Notes: a model not told the origin generated them from the letters alone. A stretch of DNA of 64,000 nucleotides from an uncultured Mycoplasmatota bacterium (GCA_900553855.1 USFG01000005.1:1-64000), one strand, 5' to 3'. Numbered from the stretch's first letter, positions 51,151-60,512 are shown. A program made the numbers and translations.

Positions 51151-52851
51151 ATGAATGAAAAAAAGAAAAAATGGATATGCTATGGTATTATATTAATTGT
51201 TGCTACTTTAATGTGTTATCCATTATTTAGAGATAGTTTCTTTAGTAGTCATGATGGAGATTTTCATATGGCAAGATCATTTGGAACTTTAGAACAAATA
51301 AGAAATGGAAATAGTATTTTTGTTATTGCAAGATACTCTCATAATTTAGGTTTTGCCTGGAATTTATTTTATCCTCCTGTTTCTACTTTTATTAGTGCTT
51401 TTTTTGAACTATTAAGTGGTGATGTAGCAATAGGAATGAAATGTTTTATTTTCCTAACTTATTTTTTATCAGGAATATCAATGTTTAAATTAGTTAATGA
51501 TATTTATAAAGATAAGAAGGCTGCAATTATTGCCAGTGTTATATATATGACTGCACCTTATCGCATTCTTAATAGTTATACAAGACTTGCAGTTGGGGAA
51601 ATGGCTAGTTTCATATTTATCCCAATGATTTTTAGAGGTATATATTATATTTTAAATGAGAAAATGGATAAAAAATATATTTTTATATTTGGAACAATTT
51701 TATTACTACTTTCTCATAACATTAGTACTTTACTTGTATTTATTTTAGGCTTTATATTAGTTTGTTTAAATATAAAGAAAATTTTTGCTAATAAGAAAAC
51801 AATATTATGGCCTTTAATTGGTTCTTTAATTATTATTGTATTATCTGTATTATTTTTTGAAATACCATTAATTGAAACTAAGATGGGTGCTGAATATGAA
51901 GTGTTTAGATATGGTAAAATGTATTCTAGAACATCAGTTATGGGACATGCTTTAAATCCATTACAATTATTATTTAGGAATGCGGATGGAACTGATTCAT
52001 CTATGTATTTTTGTATTGGATTACCAATTTTAATTGGTCTTATTCTTACGTTATTTTATTATAAAAAAAATAAAGATAAAAAACTATATAGATATTTTTT
52101 GCTTGTTGGTGTCATCTCTTTGATTAGTTCTACATTTATATTTCCATGGATTATGATGCCTAGTATAATTTTAATGATTCAATTTCCTTGGAGGTTATTA
52201 GAAATAGTTATTTTTGCTCTAGCAATAATTGCAGGCATAAACTTCTCTTCTCTAATAAATAGTTTTAACAAGAAATGGATTAAATATGGAATTATTTCTT
52301 TAATTATATTAATTAGTTCAGGATATGCTTTAACTTTTACTAAAAATATAGAATATAAAGTAGCTGATAATAATTTATTTTTAGAAAAAGAAATTATTGA
52401 TACAAAAAATCATGTTAGTAGATACTCTTCATTCTTAGAATATTGGCCTCAAAAAGCGATTAAAAATATCGATTATATTAACAGACGTGATCAAAAAGTT
52501 TTAATAACAGATGGTGAGGCTAAAATCAGTAATGAATCTAAAGTTAATGGAATTCTTAATTTTGATATTGATAATACTCAAAAGGATACTACTTTAGAGT
52601 TACCTTATTTGTATTACAAAGGTTATGTCGTAAGATTTACTGATAATAATGGAAACAAAAAAGTTATTGACTGTTATGAAAATGAGATGGGATTAGTATC
52701 CATTAAATTAGAAAGTGGCGATACAGGTCATATTGAAGTTAAATATGAAATGACTAAATTGCATAAAATATGCTTGTGCATATCACTTACTACAATGACT
52801 ATGTATATTGGTTATTTAGGATATAATTTAATTAAGAAAAGAAAAATATAG
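51151..52851 (+). CDS. GT-C-fold membrane protein (6-pyruvoyl-tetrahydropterin synthase-related)
   Basis: 566 residues with about ten or eleven membrane helices in the first 400 residues. A conserved first outer loop, FFSSHDGDFHMARSF, carries the acidic DGDxH motif of GT-C glycosyltransferases. YMTAPYRILNSYTRLAVGE is typical of the PTPS-related/YfhO-like family. A beta-rich extracytoplasmic domain (about 420-540) precedes a final helix. The likely role is transfer of a sugar from a lipid carrier to a cell-surface acceptor. Monocistronic, strong AGGAGTG site, own terminator. Confidence 0.8.
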   Translation: MNEKKKKWICYGIILIVATLMCYPLFRDSFFSSHDGDFHMARSFGTLEQIRNGNSIFVIARYSHNLGFAWNLFYPPVSTFISAFFELLSGDVAIGMKCFIFLTYFLSGISMFKLVNDIYKDKKAAIIASVIYMTAPYRILNSYTRLAVGEMASFIFIPMIFRGIYYILNEKMDKKYIFIFGTILLLLSHNISTLLVFILGFILVCLNIKKIFANKKTILWPLIGSLIIIVLSVLFFEIPLIETKMGAEYEVFRYGKMYSRTSVMGHALNPLQLLFRNADGTDSSMYFCIGLPILIGLILTLFYYKKNKDKKLYRYFLLVGVISLISSTFIFPWIMMPSIILMIQFPWRLLEIVIFALAIIAGINFSSLINSFNKKWIKYGIISLIILISSGYALTFTKNIEYKVADNNLFLEKEIIDTKNHVSRYSSFLEYWPQKAIKNIDYINRRDQKVLITDGEAKISNESKVNGILNFDIDNTQKDTTLELPYLYYKGYVVRFTDNNGNKKVIDCYENEMGLVSIKLESGDTGHIEVKYEMTKLHKICLCISLTTMTMYIGYLGYNLIKKRKI

Positions 52852-52876
52852 GTTGTAAAATTAACCTATATTTTTT
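52846..52876 (+). terminator. Terminator of the GT-C gene
   Basis: ATATAGGTT/AACCTATAT stem followed by seven T. Confidence 0.85.
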
Positions 52877-52883
52877 TAATAAA

Positions 52884-53276
52884 TTAAATCAAATTCAAAT
52901 AATCATCATAAATTAAATTGATGTGTTCATCATTAAGAGTAATTAAGGCATGTATTTTTTCTGATTCGTAATTAAGCTTAATAGTTATATCCTCCATAAT
53001 TTCACTATCATAAAAATTGTTAGTATCAAATATTTCTAATAAAATATCTCCATTATCACTATACCAATTGCCTTTATACGTCTTATTAATAAATGTATTA
53101 ATGTTATTATTATTTTCATGAGCAAAATTTAATGTAAAATAACCATTTATGTTATTGATAGTAAAATTTACATTTATTTCTATTCCAAATCCTTCATTTT
53201 TATTAACAATACTTTTAATTACTTTTATCTCTTTTTTTGAAATACAATCAACATTTTTATCATTTATCTTTAACAT
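52884..53276 (-). CDS. Hypothetical protein (130 aa)
   Basis: A beta-rich soluble protein (INVNFTINNINGYFTLNF, HALITLNDEHINLIYDD) with no signal peptide. A longer frame from 53300 would start at the transcription start implied by TATAAT (53303-53308). ATG at 53276 follows AAAGG. No family recognised. Confidence 0.55.
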   Translation of the reverse strand: MLKINDKNVDCISKKEIKVIKSIVNKNEGFGIEINVNFTINNINGYFTLNFAHENNNNINTFINKTYKGNWYSDNGDILLEIFDTNNFYDSEIMEDITIKLNYESEKIHALITLNDEHINLIYDDYLNLI

Positions 53277-53375
53277 AAAATTTGTCCTTTCATATTTCAT
53301 ATATTATATCATTTTCTATTCCCTTAAAGTCAATTTTTTTAAAGTTTAGGGAATAGAAATAAAATAATTACATAT

Positions 53376-53397
53376 AAAAAGAGAATTATAATTCTCT
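53376..53397 (-). terminator. Lipoprotein gene terminator
   Basis: On the minus strand, palindrome AGAGAATTATAATTCTCT is followed by TTTTT. Confidence 0.8.
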
Positions 53398-53812
53398 ATT
53401 TACACATAGTACCACTATAAGTCATATTTGAATCGCCTATATAAATATCTGATGTTCCATTAATTTTATTACAAATTAAAATACTTAAATCATATTCTTT
53501 TGATGAAAATAATTGTGAACCTCCATCGTCATAGCTTCGATAATCTTCTAGTAAACTTGTTATTTCTTTAACATCATCAATTGTTTTAATATATTCTTTT
53601 AAAGAGTATTTTTTACCATCTTTGTTATAATAAACATCTTTTAATTTAGTTTCTAGATAAACAACTCTTACATCAAACTCTGAGTATTTATTAAACTCTT
53701 GTACTTCGATTTTATTATCTTTTGATACACTTAATATTGCATCATTGCTAACTTTTTTAGAACAACCAGTTAATATAACAATTATTCCAAACAAACATAA
53801 TATTTTCTTCAT
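53396..53812 (-). CDS. Small lipoprotein
   Basis: 138 residues. The lipoprotein signal MKKILCLFGIIVILTGCSKK has a clear lipobox (LTGC), so the Cys at 17 is lipidated and the protein sits on the outer face of the membrane. The rest is a small mixed domain (LSVSKDNKIEVQEFNKYSEF, KKYSLKEYIKTIDDV). It may be co-transcribed with the GNAT acetyltransferase gene 20 bp upstream. Function unknown. Confidence 0.75.
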   Translation of the reverse strand: MKKILCLFGIIVILTGCSKKVSNDAILSVSKDNKIEVQEFNKYSEFDVRVVYLETKLKDVYYNKDGKKYSLKEYIKTIDDVKEITSLLEDYRSYDDGGSQLFSSKEYDLSILICNKINGTSDIYIGDSNMTYSGTMCK

Positions 53813-53832
53813 TATAAATTCCTTTCTAATAA

Positions 53833-54402
53833 TTATATATTTTTATATTTATTAATTGTTTCTTTTACATTTATAATATAAATATTTGTTAGATTTCCAT
53901 CACTTGGATCAATTTCACTAGAATTTAATATACCACCTAATGATTCAATTGTTTTAATGGAAGCTATATTTGTAGATTCACATGCTAAAGTAACTTTTTC
54001 AAGTCCTAATTTCTCGGCTTCTAATAATCCTAAGTATAGATTAATTTTATTATACCCTTTTCTTCTTTCAGTAGGTCTTATGCCATACCCAATGTTACCA
54101 TTAAATTTATTTATACCAGAACCATAATTTAATCTAATATTAATAGCTCCTATAATTTTATTATCACTTTTTCTTATTAATAAATAGGTATTAACTTGAT
54201 TCTTTCCGTTTTTTATAGCATATTCTTTATTTGATCTTTTTAAACAGTTTTCTAATGTTTCTTCAAATGAATATCCATCTAAAATTTTTGCTAATAGTTC
54301 TATTCCATTTATTTCTGAATTGTATAGTTCTAATTCATTTATATAATCAATAATTTCTTCTTTTCTTTTAATATTTGGTATTTCTAAATAAAAATTATTC
54401 AA
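53833..54402 (-). CDS. GNAT-family N-acetyltransferase
   Basis: About 190 residues. The acetyl-CoA-binding segment GYGIRPTERRKGYNKINLYLGLLEA (the R-x-x-G-x type loop) and the following strand VTLACESTNIASIKTIESLGG are typical of GNAT proteins with RimI-like folds. Substrate unknown. The start is uncertain: a TTG at 54417 has no ribosome site, while a TTG at 54402 lies 9 bp behind a GGGGG run, so 54402 is used. No ATG is available near the family start. Confidence 0.8.
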   Translation of the reverse strand: MNNFYLEIPNIKRKEEIIDYINELELYNSEINGIELLAKILDGYSFEETLENCLKRSNKEYAIKNGKNQVNTYLLIRKSDNKIIGAINIRLNYGSGINKFNGNIGYGIRPTERRKGYNKINLYLGLLEAEKLGLEKVTLACESTNIASIKTIESLGGILNSSEIDPSDGNLTNIYIINVKETINKYKNI

Positions 54403-54637
54403 TTGTAAAACCCCCAAACTTAGTAATTAATTTTTATATACATTAATAAGATGTGAGTCATAAATTATAATTATTTCAAAATTATTGTGGTATTTTCTAA
54501 CATTTCAGGAAAACAATTTTGTTCTATTTAATTCACACATAAGATCAATTAATTTCATATTTAAATAACCTATAACTTTACCTTTCACTATATTAACGTT
54601 TTAGAATAATAAATTTTTGCATTAAAAATTAATTTTG

Positions 54638-55138
54638 TTATTTTATTAAAACTTTTGGACTATCTTTTAATGAAAAACTAACGCTATCCAAGTTTGAAGG
54701 TATTCCTTGAATATAAAGAAAATATTTATAATCATAACTTAATATATCATCTTCAAGTTTTCTTTCATACTCATCTGCTCTAATTTCTATTTGAATATTT
54801 TTACCGAAAATATTTGTTAATAAGTATTCACTTATATATCTGCCACTAGCATCGATATATATCTTATCAGAATAATAGCCTCCAGTTAACCTAAGGTTAA
54901 TAAAAAAACAATTATCATAATCATTTACTTCTGCTTCATAATATTCCCATTTTATTTTGTCTGATATTAAAACAGCATTAGCAAAATCGTAAGTATCAAT
55001 TATTATTTTGGTTAAATCTGTATCTGAATATAATTTATTTAATAATTCTTTTCTTGCAGTAATTGCTTCTTTATTATTATCTATATTCCAACTACTAAAA
55101 TTAATTAGATAATTCTTGTATTCATCCAATGTCATCAT
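54638..55138 (-). CDS. Hypothetical protein (166 aa)
   Basis: A soluble protein. Residues 5-60 are helical (LDEYKNYLINFSSWNI, ITARKELLNKLYSD) and the rest beta-rich (YYSDKIYIDASGRYISEYLL). ATG at 55138 sits behind GGGTGG. The longer frame from 55180 would overlap rlmCD. The gene starts 20 bp after rlmCD. Possibly an immunity-type or uncharacterised conserved protein; no family recognised. Confidence 0.6.
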   Translation of the reverse strand: MMTLDEYKNYLINFSSWNIDNNKEAITARKELLNKLYSDTDLTKIIIDTYDFANAVLISDKIKWEYYEAEVNDYDNCFFINLRLTGGYYSDKIYIDASGRYISEYLLTNIFGKNIQIEIRADEYERKLEDDILSYDYKYFLYIQGIPSNLDSVSFSLKDSPKVLIK

Positions 55139-55158
55139 TTTAAAACCACCCTTTATTT

Positions 55159-56340
55159 TTATTTTTTCTTCAATGTACAAAGTACTTCCATATGTTTTGT
55201 TCTAGGAAACATCTCTAAATAGTAAAACTCATCTACGTTATATATCTTATTTAATATTTGCATATCTCTTACAAACGTTAAAGGATTACAAGACATATAT
55301 ATTAAATTATCTGGTTTAATAGTTACAATATTTTTCATAGTTTCTTTATTTAATCCACTTCTAGGTGGATCAATAATTATACAATCTATATCACTATTTA
55401 TTTTAGATATTTTAGAAGAATCACCTAACATATACATATTATTTTGTTTATTTATTTTAGCATTAATACTAGCATTAATAACAGCATCTTTAACTATTTC
55501 AATACCATATAGTTTATCTTTATTAACAAACATTCCAAGAGTACCAACACCACAATATAAATCAACTACATTATGATATTTTTTAGCATGTAATATCTTC
55601 TCTATTTTTTCTAATATATTTAAATTAACTTGAAAGAAAGAATTAATATTAACTTTAAATAAATAATTATTTACTTTTTCTATATAATCATTTTCCCCAT
55701 AAATGACCTTATCATTAACAATAATTCCAACTATTTTATTATCATTAATTAACTTCTCAATATCAACATCTACTTTTTCATTACTAGTTATCTTTATTAA
55801 TATTTCATTATTATAATTAGATCTAATATTTATTTCTCCACTTGATACTTTAAATAAATTATAACTTTTAATTATATTATTAATAGAATCTTTAGCAAGA
55901 TAACAATAATCTATTTTAGTAAAGTTATGAGTTCCTGAATTATAATAACCAAATTCATTATTAACTATTTTTAAAGTTACTTTATTACGATAATTATATT
56001 TATTATTACTTTGGATTACATTAATTTTAGGTACGTCTATATTATTTCTTTTTAATAAATCAGTTAATATATTAGTTTTGATTCTTAGTTCTTCATCTAT
56101 TGATAAATGCATAAATTCACATCCACCACACCTATCATAATAAGGACATTTACTTTTAATTCTTATAGTTGAAGGATTTATAACATTTATTACCTTACCA
56201 ACCATATACTTATCTTTTTCTTCTACTATTTCAATTTCTACTGTTTCTCCGATAACTGTGTTAGGTACAAAGACAATCTTTTTGTTTAAATAACCAATTC
56301 CTCTACCTTGATTATCATATTTTTCAATTTTTATATTCAT
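55159..56340 (-). CDS. rlmCD: 23S rRNA (uracil-C5)-methyltransferase, RlmCD/RumA family
   Basis: 393 residues. An N-terminal TRAM domain (IKIEKYDNQGRGIGYLNKK...VIGETVEIEIV) is followed by Fe-S cysteines in CPYYDRCGGCEFMH (about 64-77). The Rossmann methyltransferase domain has VVDLYCGVGTLGMF, IIDPPRSGLN and the catalytic Cys in YMSCNP. It methylates uracil in 23S rRNA or tRNA. It overlaps rluB by 17 bp, so two RNA-modifying enzymes are made together. Confidence 0.93.
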   Translation of the reverse strand: MNIKIEKYDNQGRGIGYLNKKIVFVPNTVIGETVEIEIVEEKDKYMVGKVINVINPSTIRIKSKCPYYDRCGGCEFMHLSIDEELRIKTNILTDLLKRNNIDVPKINVIQSNNKYNYRNKVTLKIVNNEFGYYNSGTHNFTKIDYCYLAKDSINNIIKSYNLFKVSSGEINIRSNYNNEILIKITSNEKVDVDIEKLINDNKIVGIIVNDKVIYGENDYIEKVNNYLFKVNINSFFQVNLNILEKIEKILHAKKYHNVVDLYCGVGTLGMFVNKDKLYGIEIVKDAVINASINAKINKQNNMYMLGDSSKISKINSDIDCIIIDPPRSGLNKETMKNIVTIKPDNLIYMSCNPLTFVRDMQILNKIYNVDEFYYLEMFPRTKHMEVLCTLKKK

Positions 56341-57037
56341 AAAGTTTTTTTACTTCCTTTATAGTTAAACTACGATATTCACCGCTTTTTAATTTATCAA
56401 CATTTAAAAATGCATATTCTACTCTTGTTAATTTATCAACTAAGTATCCTAAGTTTTCAAATACTTTCTTAATAATATGATTTCTTCCTTCAACAATAGT
56501 TATTTCAACTATAGCATAATTTTTAATGGCATCATTTTTCTTTAATTTAACTCTTGTTGGAACACATTTTCTACCATCAACATCAATTCCTTTTTCTAAT
56601 TTTTTTAAATCAGCAATATCCATAAATTTATTTAATTTTGCAACATATTTCTTAGGAACTTTATTTTTAGGATGAGTTAAAATATTTGTTAGTTCTCCAT
56701 CATTAGTAAGTAATAATAAACCAGTTGTATCATAGTCTAATCTTCCAATAGGATAAATTCTTTTATCTGTATCGATTAAATCAACAACTGTTTTTCTTTT
56801 TTTATCATCTGCTGCAGAGGAAATAACACCTCTTGGTTTATTTAATAAAAAATAAACATAATCTGCTTTATTTAAAGTTACTCCATTAACAACTATTAAA
56901 TCTCCAAAACTAGCTTTAGTACCTAACTCAGTAACCTTAACCCCATTTACATATACTTTTCCAGAATTTATTAATTCTTCAGCTTTTCTTCTTGAAGTAA
57001 AACCTGATTCAGCAATTATTTTTTGTAATCTTTCCAC
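56324..57037 (-). CDS. rluB: 23S rRNA pseudouridine synthase RluB
   Basis: 237 residues. S4 RNA-binding domain (RLQKIIAESGFTSRRKAEELI) is followed by the RsuA/RluB catalytic domain with GRLDYDTTGLLLLTNDGEL, where the Asp is catalytic. GTG start behind AAGGAG. It follows spmA-spmB, as B. subtilis rluB (ypuL) follows dacB-spmA-spmB. Confidence 0.95.
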   Translation of the reverse strand: MERLQKIIAESGFTSRRKAEELINSGKVYVNGVKVTELGTKASFGDLIVVNGVTLNKADYVYFLLNKPRGVISSAADDKKRKTVVDLIDTDKRIYPIGRLDYDTTGLLLLTNDGELTNILTHPKNKVPKKYVAKLNKFMDIADLKKLEKGIDVDGRKCVPTRVKLKKNDAIKNYAIVEITIVEGRNHIIKKVFENLGYLVDKLTRVEYAFLNVDKLKSGEYRSLTIKEVKKLYEYKN

Positions 57038-57140
57038 TTAGATCACTCCTTACTCATTTATTTTAGCAAAATCATTATAATAAATAAACTAAAAAAATTG
57101 CAAATTAGTCTTTATATATTTGCATTTTTTAAATTTTTTA

Positions 57141-57659
57141 TTAATAAAATAAATAAACTAAAATAAATGAAGCAAGTATCCCAATAAAATCAGCAAATAA
57201 TCCAACTGGAAGAGCATATCTATTTTTTACAATTTTAATACTACCAAAATAAAGTGCAATTACATAAAAAGTTGTATCACTTGATCCTTGAATTACACTT
57301 GCTAATGTACCCATAACTGAATCAGGTCCAAACTCTTTAAAAATATCAACCATTATAGCTAAAGTCGAATTACCAGATATGCTTCTTAAAAAACACATAG
57401 GAATTATTTCACTTGATAAACTAAATCTTTTTAAAACATTATCTAAAAAAAAGAATGAATCAGTTATAATATTACTTTTAATTAAAATATTAATGGCAAA
57501 TATCATAGCAACTAAATTAGGTATTATTTTAATTGTAGTTTTAAGTCCATCTAAAGCGCCATTTAAAAACTCATCATAAATATCTACTTTTTTAATAAAA
57601 CCGTAAATTATAATAAATAACACTATTAAAGGTAAAATAATTATGCTACTTATTCCCAT
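57141..57659 (-). CDS. spmB: Spore maturation protein SpmB
   Basis: 172 residues, four or five membrane helices of the nucleoside-recognition (Gate) type. GALDGLKTTIKIIPNLVAMIFAI and the PMCFLRSISGNSTLAIMVDIFKEFGPDS segment are characteristic. Acts in spore core dehydration with SpmA and DacB in Bacillus. Overlaps spmA by 14 bp. Confidence 0.93.
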   Translation of the reverse strand: MGISSIIILPLIVLFIIIYGFIKKVDIYDEFLNGALDGLKTTIKIIPNLVAMIFAINILIKSNIITDSFFFLDNVLKRFSLSSEIIPMCFLRSISGNSTLAIMVDIFKEFGPDSVMGTLASVIQGSSDTTFYVIALYFGSIKIVKNRYALPVGLFADFIGILASFILVYLFY

Positions 57660-58230
57660 TTTTTCTCCTTATAAAATAATCTAAAGTTAAGCCCCCAATA
57701 GTTGATGCTGTTGTTGCCATTATACATAGTGGTAAAACTTTAGTTGGATCACTGGAACCAGTTGCTTTTCTTAAGGCTAGTATAGTAGTTGGAACAATTG
57801 TCACTCCACTCGTATTTAAAACTAAAAAGGTTATCATTGAAGTAGATGCACATTTTTTATCATCATTTAATTTTTGAAGTTCTTCCATAGCTTTTAAACC
57901 AAAAGGTGTTGCTGCAGATCCAAGTCCAGCCATATTAATAGCAATATTTGAAGCAATATATCCAAGTGCGGGATGTGATGTTGGAATTTTAGGAAATATC
58001 TTAGATAAAATAGGACTTAATAATTTTGCAATTTTATTAATTAAACCTGATTTTTCAGCAATAGCCATAAGTCCCATCCAAATTACAAGTAAAGGCATAA
58101 TATTTAATATTAAATCTAAACAAGTATTACCTACCTCTATAATTTCATCATTAATAACACTTATATTTCCACTTATTAATCCATAAGTAATTCCTACAAT
58201 TATAAATATTCCCCATATTATATTAATCAT
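57646..58230 (-). CDS. spmA: Spore maturation protein SpmA
   Basis: 194 residues, membrane protein of the Gate/nucleoside-recognition family: NTCLDLILNIMPLLVIWMGLM, SPILSKIFP, NIAINMAGLGSAATPFGLKAM and FLVLNTSGVTIVPTT. Homologous to SpmB and working with it in spore maturation. It overlaps dacB (upstream) by 8 bp and spmB (downstream) by 14 bp, so the three genes are translationally coupled. Confidence 0.93.
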   Translation of the reverse strand: MINIIWGIFIIVGITYGLISGNISVINDEIIEVGNTCLDLILNIMPLLVIWMGLMAIAEKSGLINKIAKLLSPILSKIFPKIPTSHPALGYIASNIAINMAGLGSAATPFGLKAMEELQKLNDDKKCASTSMITFLVLNTSGVTIVPTTILALRKATGSSDPTKVLPLCIMATTASTIGGLTLDYFIRRKNGNK

Positions 58231-59287
58231 AATATTCCTTTTTAAATAACATCTTTATTAATTTTTGATACCACTTTAATTCTTTTTCTTTTTTAGGCTC
58301 TTTAATATAAATATTTTCCTTAAAGTATTCTTTACCATTTAAACTAACTGTTAAGGATCCAATTATATTTGTTGCATTATTATCATAATAATTTATAGTA
58401 GTTTTAATCTTACTATATTCATCTTTACTTAAAGACATATAAAAATCTCTATCAATAAAAGTGTTGTTATAATCAGTCTTTATTTTACCTTTAGATACTA
58501 TCTTATATTTTTTTAAAGTATTAAAATATTTTTCGTATAAATCTTTATGGTCATTAAAGTCATTTCCATCATTAAATGTTACTACTGTTAAATTAACATT
58601 ATTTTTAGAAGCATTGGTAACTAAGGTTCTTTTAGCTTTTTTAGTATATCCTGTTTTGCCACCTGTACAATATTTATAACTTGTTAGTAATTTGTTCTTA
58701 TTATGCCATATATATGATTTTAAATTAGTTTTAACTGTGATGTCTTTAGTACCTACTATTTTTTGATATTCTGGATTTTTTATAGCATAACTTGATAATA
58801 AAGCCATATCATATACAGTTGATGTATTAGCACTATCTTTTTCTTCTAATCCACTACTGTTAACAAAATTACTATGTTTCATTCCAATATTTTTAGCAAG
58901 TAAATTCATTAAATAAGCAAAATTTTCTGGTGAAGATGCTACTTGATAAGCAAGTTCAATCGCAGCATCATTTCCACTTCTTAGCATTAAACCATAAAGA
59001 AGTTCTCTAATTGTTATTTCTTCTCCAACAGATACATATATTCCACTTCCATATGATTTAAGAACACTGTCACTTATAGTTATTTTTTTATCTAAATTAG
59101 TATTATTAATAACAACCATACTAGTTAATATTTTAGTTATTGATGCAATTAAAGATTCTTTATTAATATTATTTCCTTCTAATACCCTATTATTATCAGT
59201 ATCCATAACTATATAAGAAGATGCACTTATAGCACCTACTTTTAAAGGAAAAATTATTATTATTAAAATTATTATTATTCTTTTCAT
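58223..59287 (-). CDS. dacB: D-alanyl-D-alanine carboxypeptidase (DacB/DacF-like)
   Basis: A low-molecular-weight PBP that trims peptidoglycan stem peptides. 354 residues: a signal helix (MKRIIIILIIIIFPLKVGA) is followed by active-site SITK (about 47), SGN (about 108) and KTGYT (about 213), then a C-terminal beta domain and a basic membrane-associating helix (KWYQKLIKMLFKK). Coupled to spmA-spmB, as in the B. subtilis dacB-spmA-spmB operon for spore cortex. Its first 27 codons and leader are duplicated at 60377-60511. Confidence 0.93.
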   Translation of the reverse strand: MKRIIIILIIIIFPLKVGAISASSYIVMDTDNNRVLEGNNINKESLIASITKILTSMVVINNTNLDKKITISDSVLKSYGSGIYVSVGEEITIRELLYGLMLRSGNDAAIELAYQVASSPENFAYLMNLLAKNIGMKHSNFVNSSGLEEKDSANTSTVYDMALLSSYAIKNPEYQKIVGTKDITVKTNLKSYIWHNKNKLLTSYKYCTGGKTGYTKKAKRTLVTNASKNNVNLTVVTFNDGNDFNDHKDLYEKYFNTLKKYKIVSKGKIKTDYNNTFIDRDFYMSLSKDEYSKIKTTINYYDNNATNIIGSLTVSLNGKEYFKENIYIKEPKKEKELKWYQKLIKMLFKKEYYD

Positions 59288-59341
59288 ATATTAGATTTTA
59301 TGATTATTTAAAAAGAAAAATACATACGTTTCATATGTATT
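59207..59341. repeat. 135-bp direct repeat, left copy
   Basis: Nearly identical to 60377-60511 (two compensating single-A indels), offset 1,170 bp. It contains the dacB 5' end, its leader and the ATACAT...ATGTAT terminator hairpin of the gene upstream. Confidence 0.9.
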
Positions 59342-59346
59342 TTAAT
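59319..59346 (-). terminator. Terminator of the 249-aa gene
   Basis: On the minus strand, stem AATACAT/ATGTATT is followed by TTTC. It lies inside the 135-bp repeat. Confidence 0.65.
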
Positions 59347-60091
59347 ACTCATCGTTACTCTTATACTGACATAAATATTCTTCAAATTGTGATAAAAAGT
59401 AAATTTGATTTTTATTTAAATCGTAATATTCAACAAAATTATTTGATTGTTCTCCATACATTGCTTTAACAAAGTATAATTTGTTATCTCTAAATTTTAT
59501 TTGAATTTCTTTACCATTAAATTTATAAATTGGTGTATTATAAATTTTTGCAATTATTTCAGCATTAGAATTATAAATTGTAGTATTTCCCATACCAATT
59601 TCTTTTTCTGTACTATTTATGATAAAGTATTTGTCAGTCATTAAAATATAACCATAAAAATTATTATCACTTTCAGGATCAATAACTTTTGTATAGACAA
59701 CAGCATTATTTATTTTTAATGTTGATTTATCACAATAATTATTCAAATTTGGATATTCATTAATATCTCCATCTACTACATATTTGTCACAATTAAATTC
59801 AATTGTATAATTTCCAATATTTGTTTTTACATTTTTAAAATCATTCTTTATATTTATTTGATTTTTAATGTTATCATCTAACAAATCATAAACATATCCT
59901 GATTTTATAACCTCATTGCCATTTTCACCAATTATATCTTTGATTTCAACATTTGAATTTTTATTATCTGTATTCATATTTCTACGATATAATTTTAATA
60001 CAATAGTTCCTAATATGATTACAATCAAAAATAGAAGAACTGATATACAAATTAGTAAACCATTATTATTTTTTTCGCTTGTTTTATCCAT
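59342..60091 (-). CDS. Hypothetical membrane-anchored protein (249 aa)
   Basis: A short basic N-terminus, then one membrane helix (GLLICISVLLFLIVIILGTIV, about 12-32). A predicted extracytoplasmic beta-rich domain follows (YTIEFNCDKYVVDGDI, GYILMTDKYFIINS, IYKFNGKEIQIKF). ATG at 60091 follows AGGAGG. A longer frame (60118) is not needed. It sits inside the 1,170-bp unit framed by direct repeats, so it is probably accessory. No family recognised. Confidence 0.65.
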   Translation of the reverse strand: MDKTSEKNNNGLLICISVLLFLIVIILGTIVLKLYRRNMNTDNKNSNVEIKDIIGENGNEVIKSGYVYDLLDDNIKNQINIKNDFKNVKTNIGNYTIEFNCDKYVVDGDINEYPNLNNYCDKSTLKINNAVVYTKVIDPESDNNFYGYILMTDKYFIINSTEKEIGMGNTTIYNSNAEIIAKIYNTPIYKFNGKEIQIKFRDNKLYFVKAMYGEQSNNFVEYYDLNKNQIYFLSQFEEYLCQYKSNDEY

Positions 60092-60210
60092 TGTTTCCTC
60101 CTTTCTATTCTTTAACATAATTATACATTATGTAATTTTTATATTCAATTAATTTTTTTATAATTTGTTAATCTAAATTGTTAAGTTAGTGTAAAAAATG
60201 TTGGGATGTT

Positions 60211-60350
60211 ATGAATAATAATAATGAATATAATGTATATATTGATGAAGGGATAAGTAAGGGCTCAAATAATTTTATTTTAACAGCAATTATTGTTAAA
60301 AAAAAGACTTAGAAATATCTAAATCAGTAGATTTAATTAAAGAAAAATGA
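60211..60350 (+). pseudogene. Broken DUF3800 gene (5' fragment with frameshift)
   Basis: A plus-strand frame starts at ATG 60211 and encodes YNVYIDEGISKGSNNFILTA, the N-terminal DUF3800 signature (usually YIDESGNTG...FILTAIIV). It breaks at TAG (60310) after an A8 run (60298-60305). A one-base shift restores KKDLEISKSVDLIKEK, then TGA (60348). After this the sequence joins unrelated DNA. The rest of the gene is gone. This is a dead remnant. Confidence 0.65.
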
Positions 60351-60376
60351 GCCTTCCCCACAAAGTGGTATTCTAA

Positions 60377-60511
60377 AACTATATAAGAAGATGCACTTAT
60401 AGCACCTACTTTTAAAGGAAAAATTATTATTATTAAAATTATTATTATTCTTTTCATATATTAGATTTTATGATTATTTAAAAAGAAAAATACATACGTT
60501 TCATATGTATT
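60377..60511. repeat. 135-bp direct repeat, right copy (dacB 5' fragment)
   Basis: The partner of 59207-59341. It carries a frameshifted copy of the first codons of dacB, its leader and the terminator hairpin, which here lies right behind the mutM stop codon. Confidence 0.9.
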
Positions 60512-60512
60512 A

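Noticed and set aside
54418..54637. Intergenic region between the GNAT gene and the 166-residue gene
   Set aside because: Examined on both strands: AT-rich, no ORF, no convincing promoter-terminator pair or repeat.
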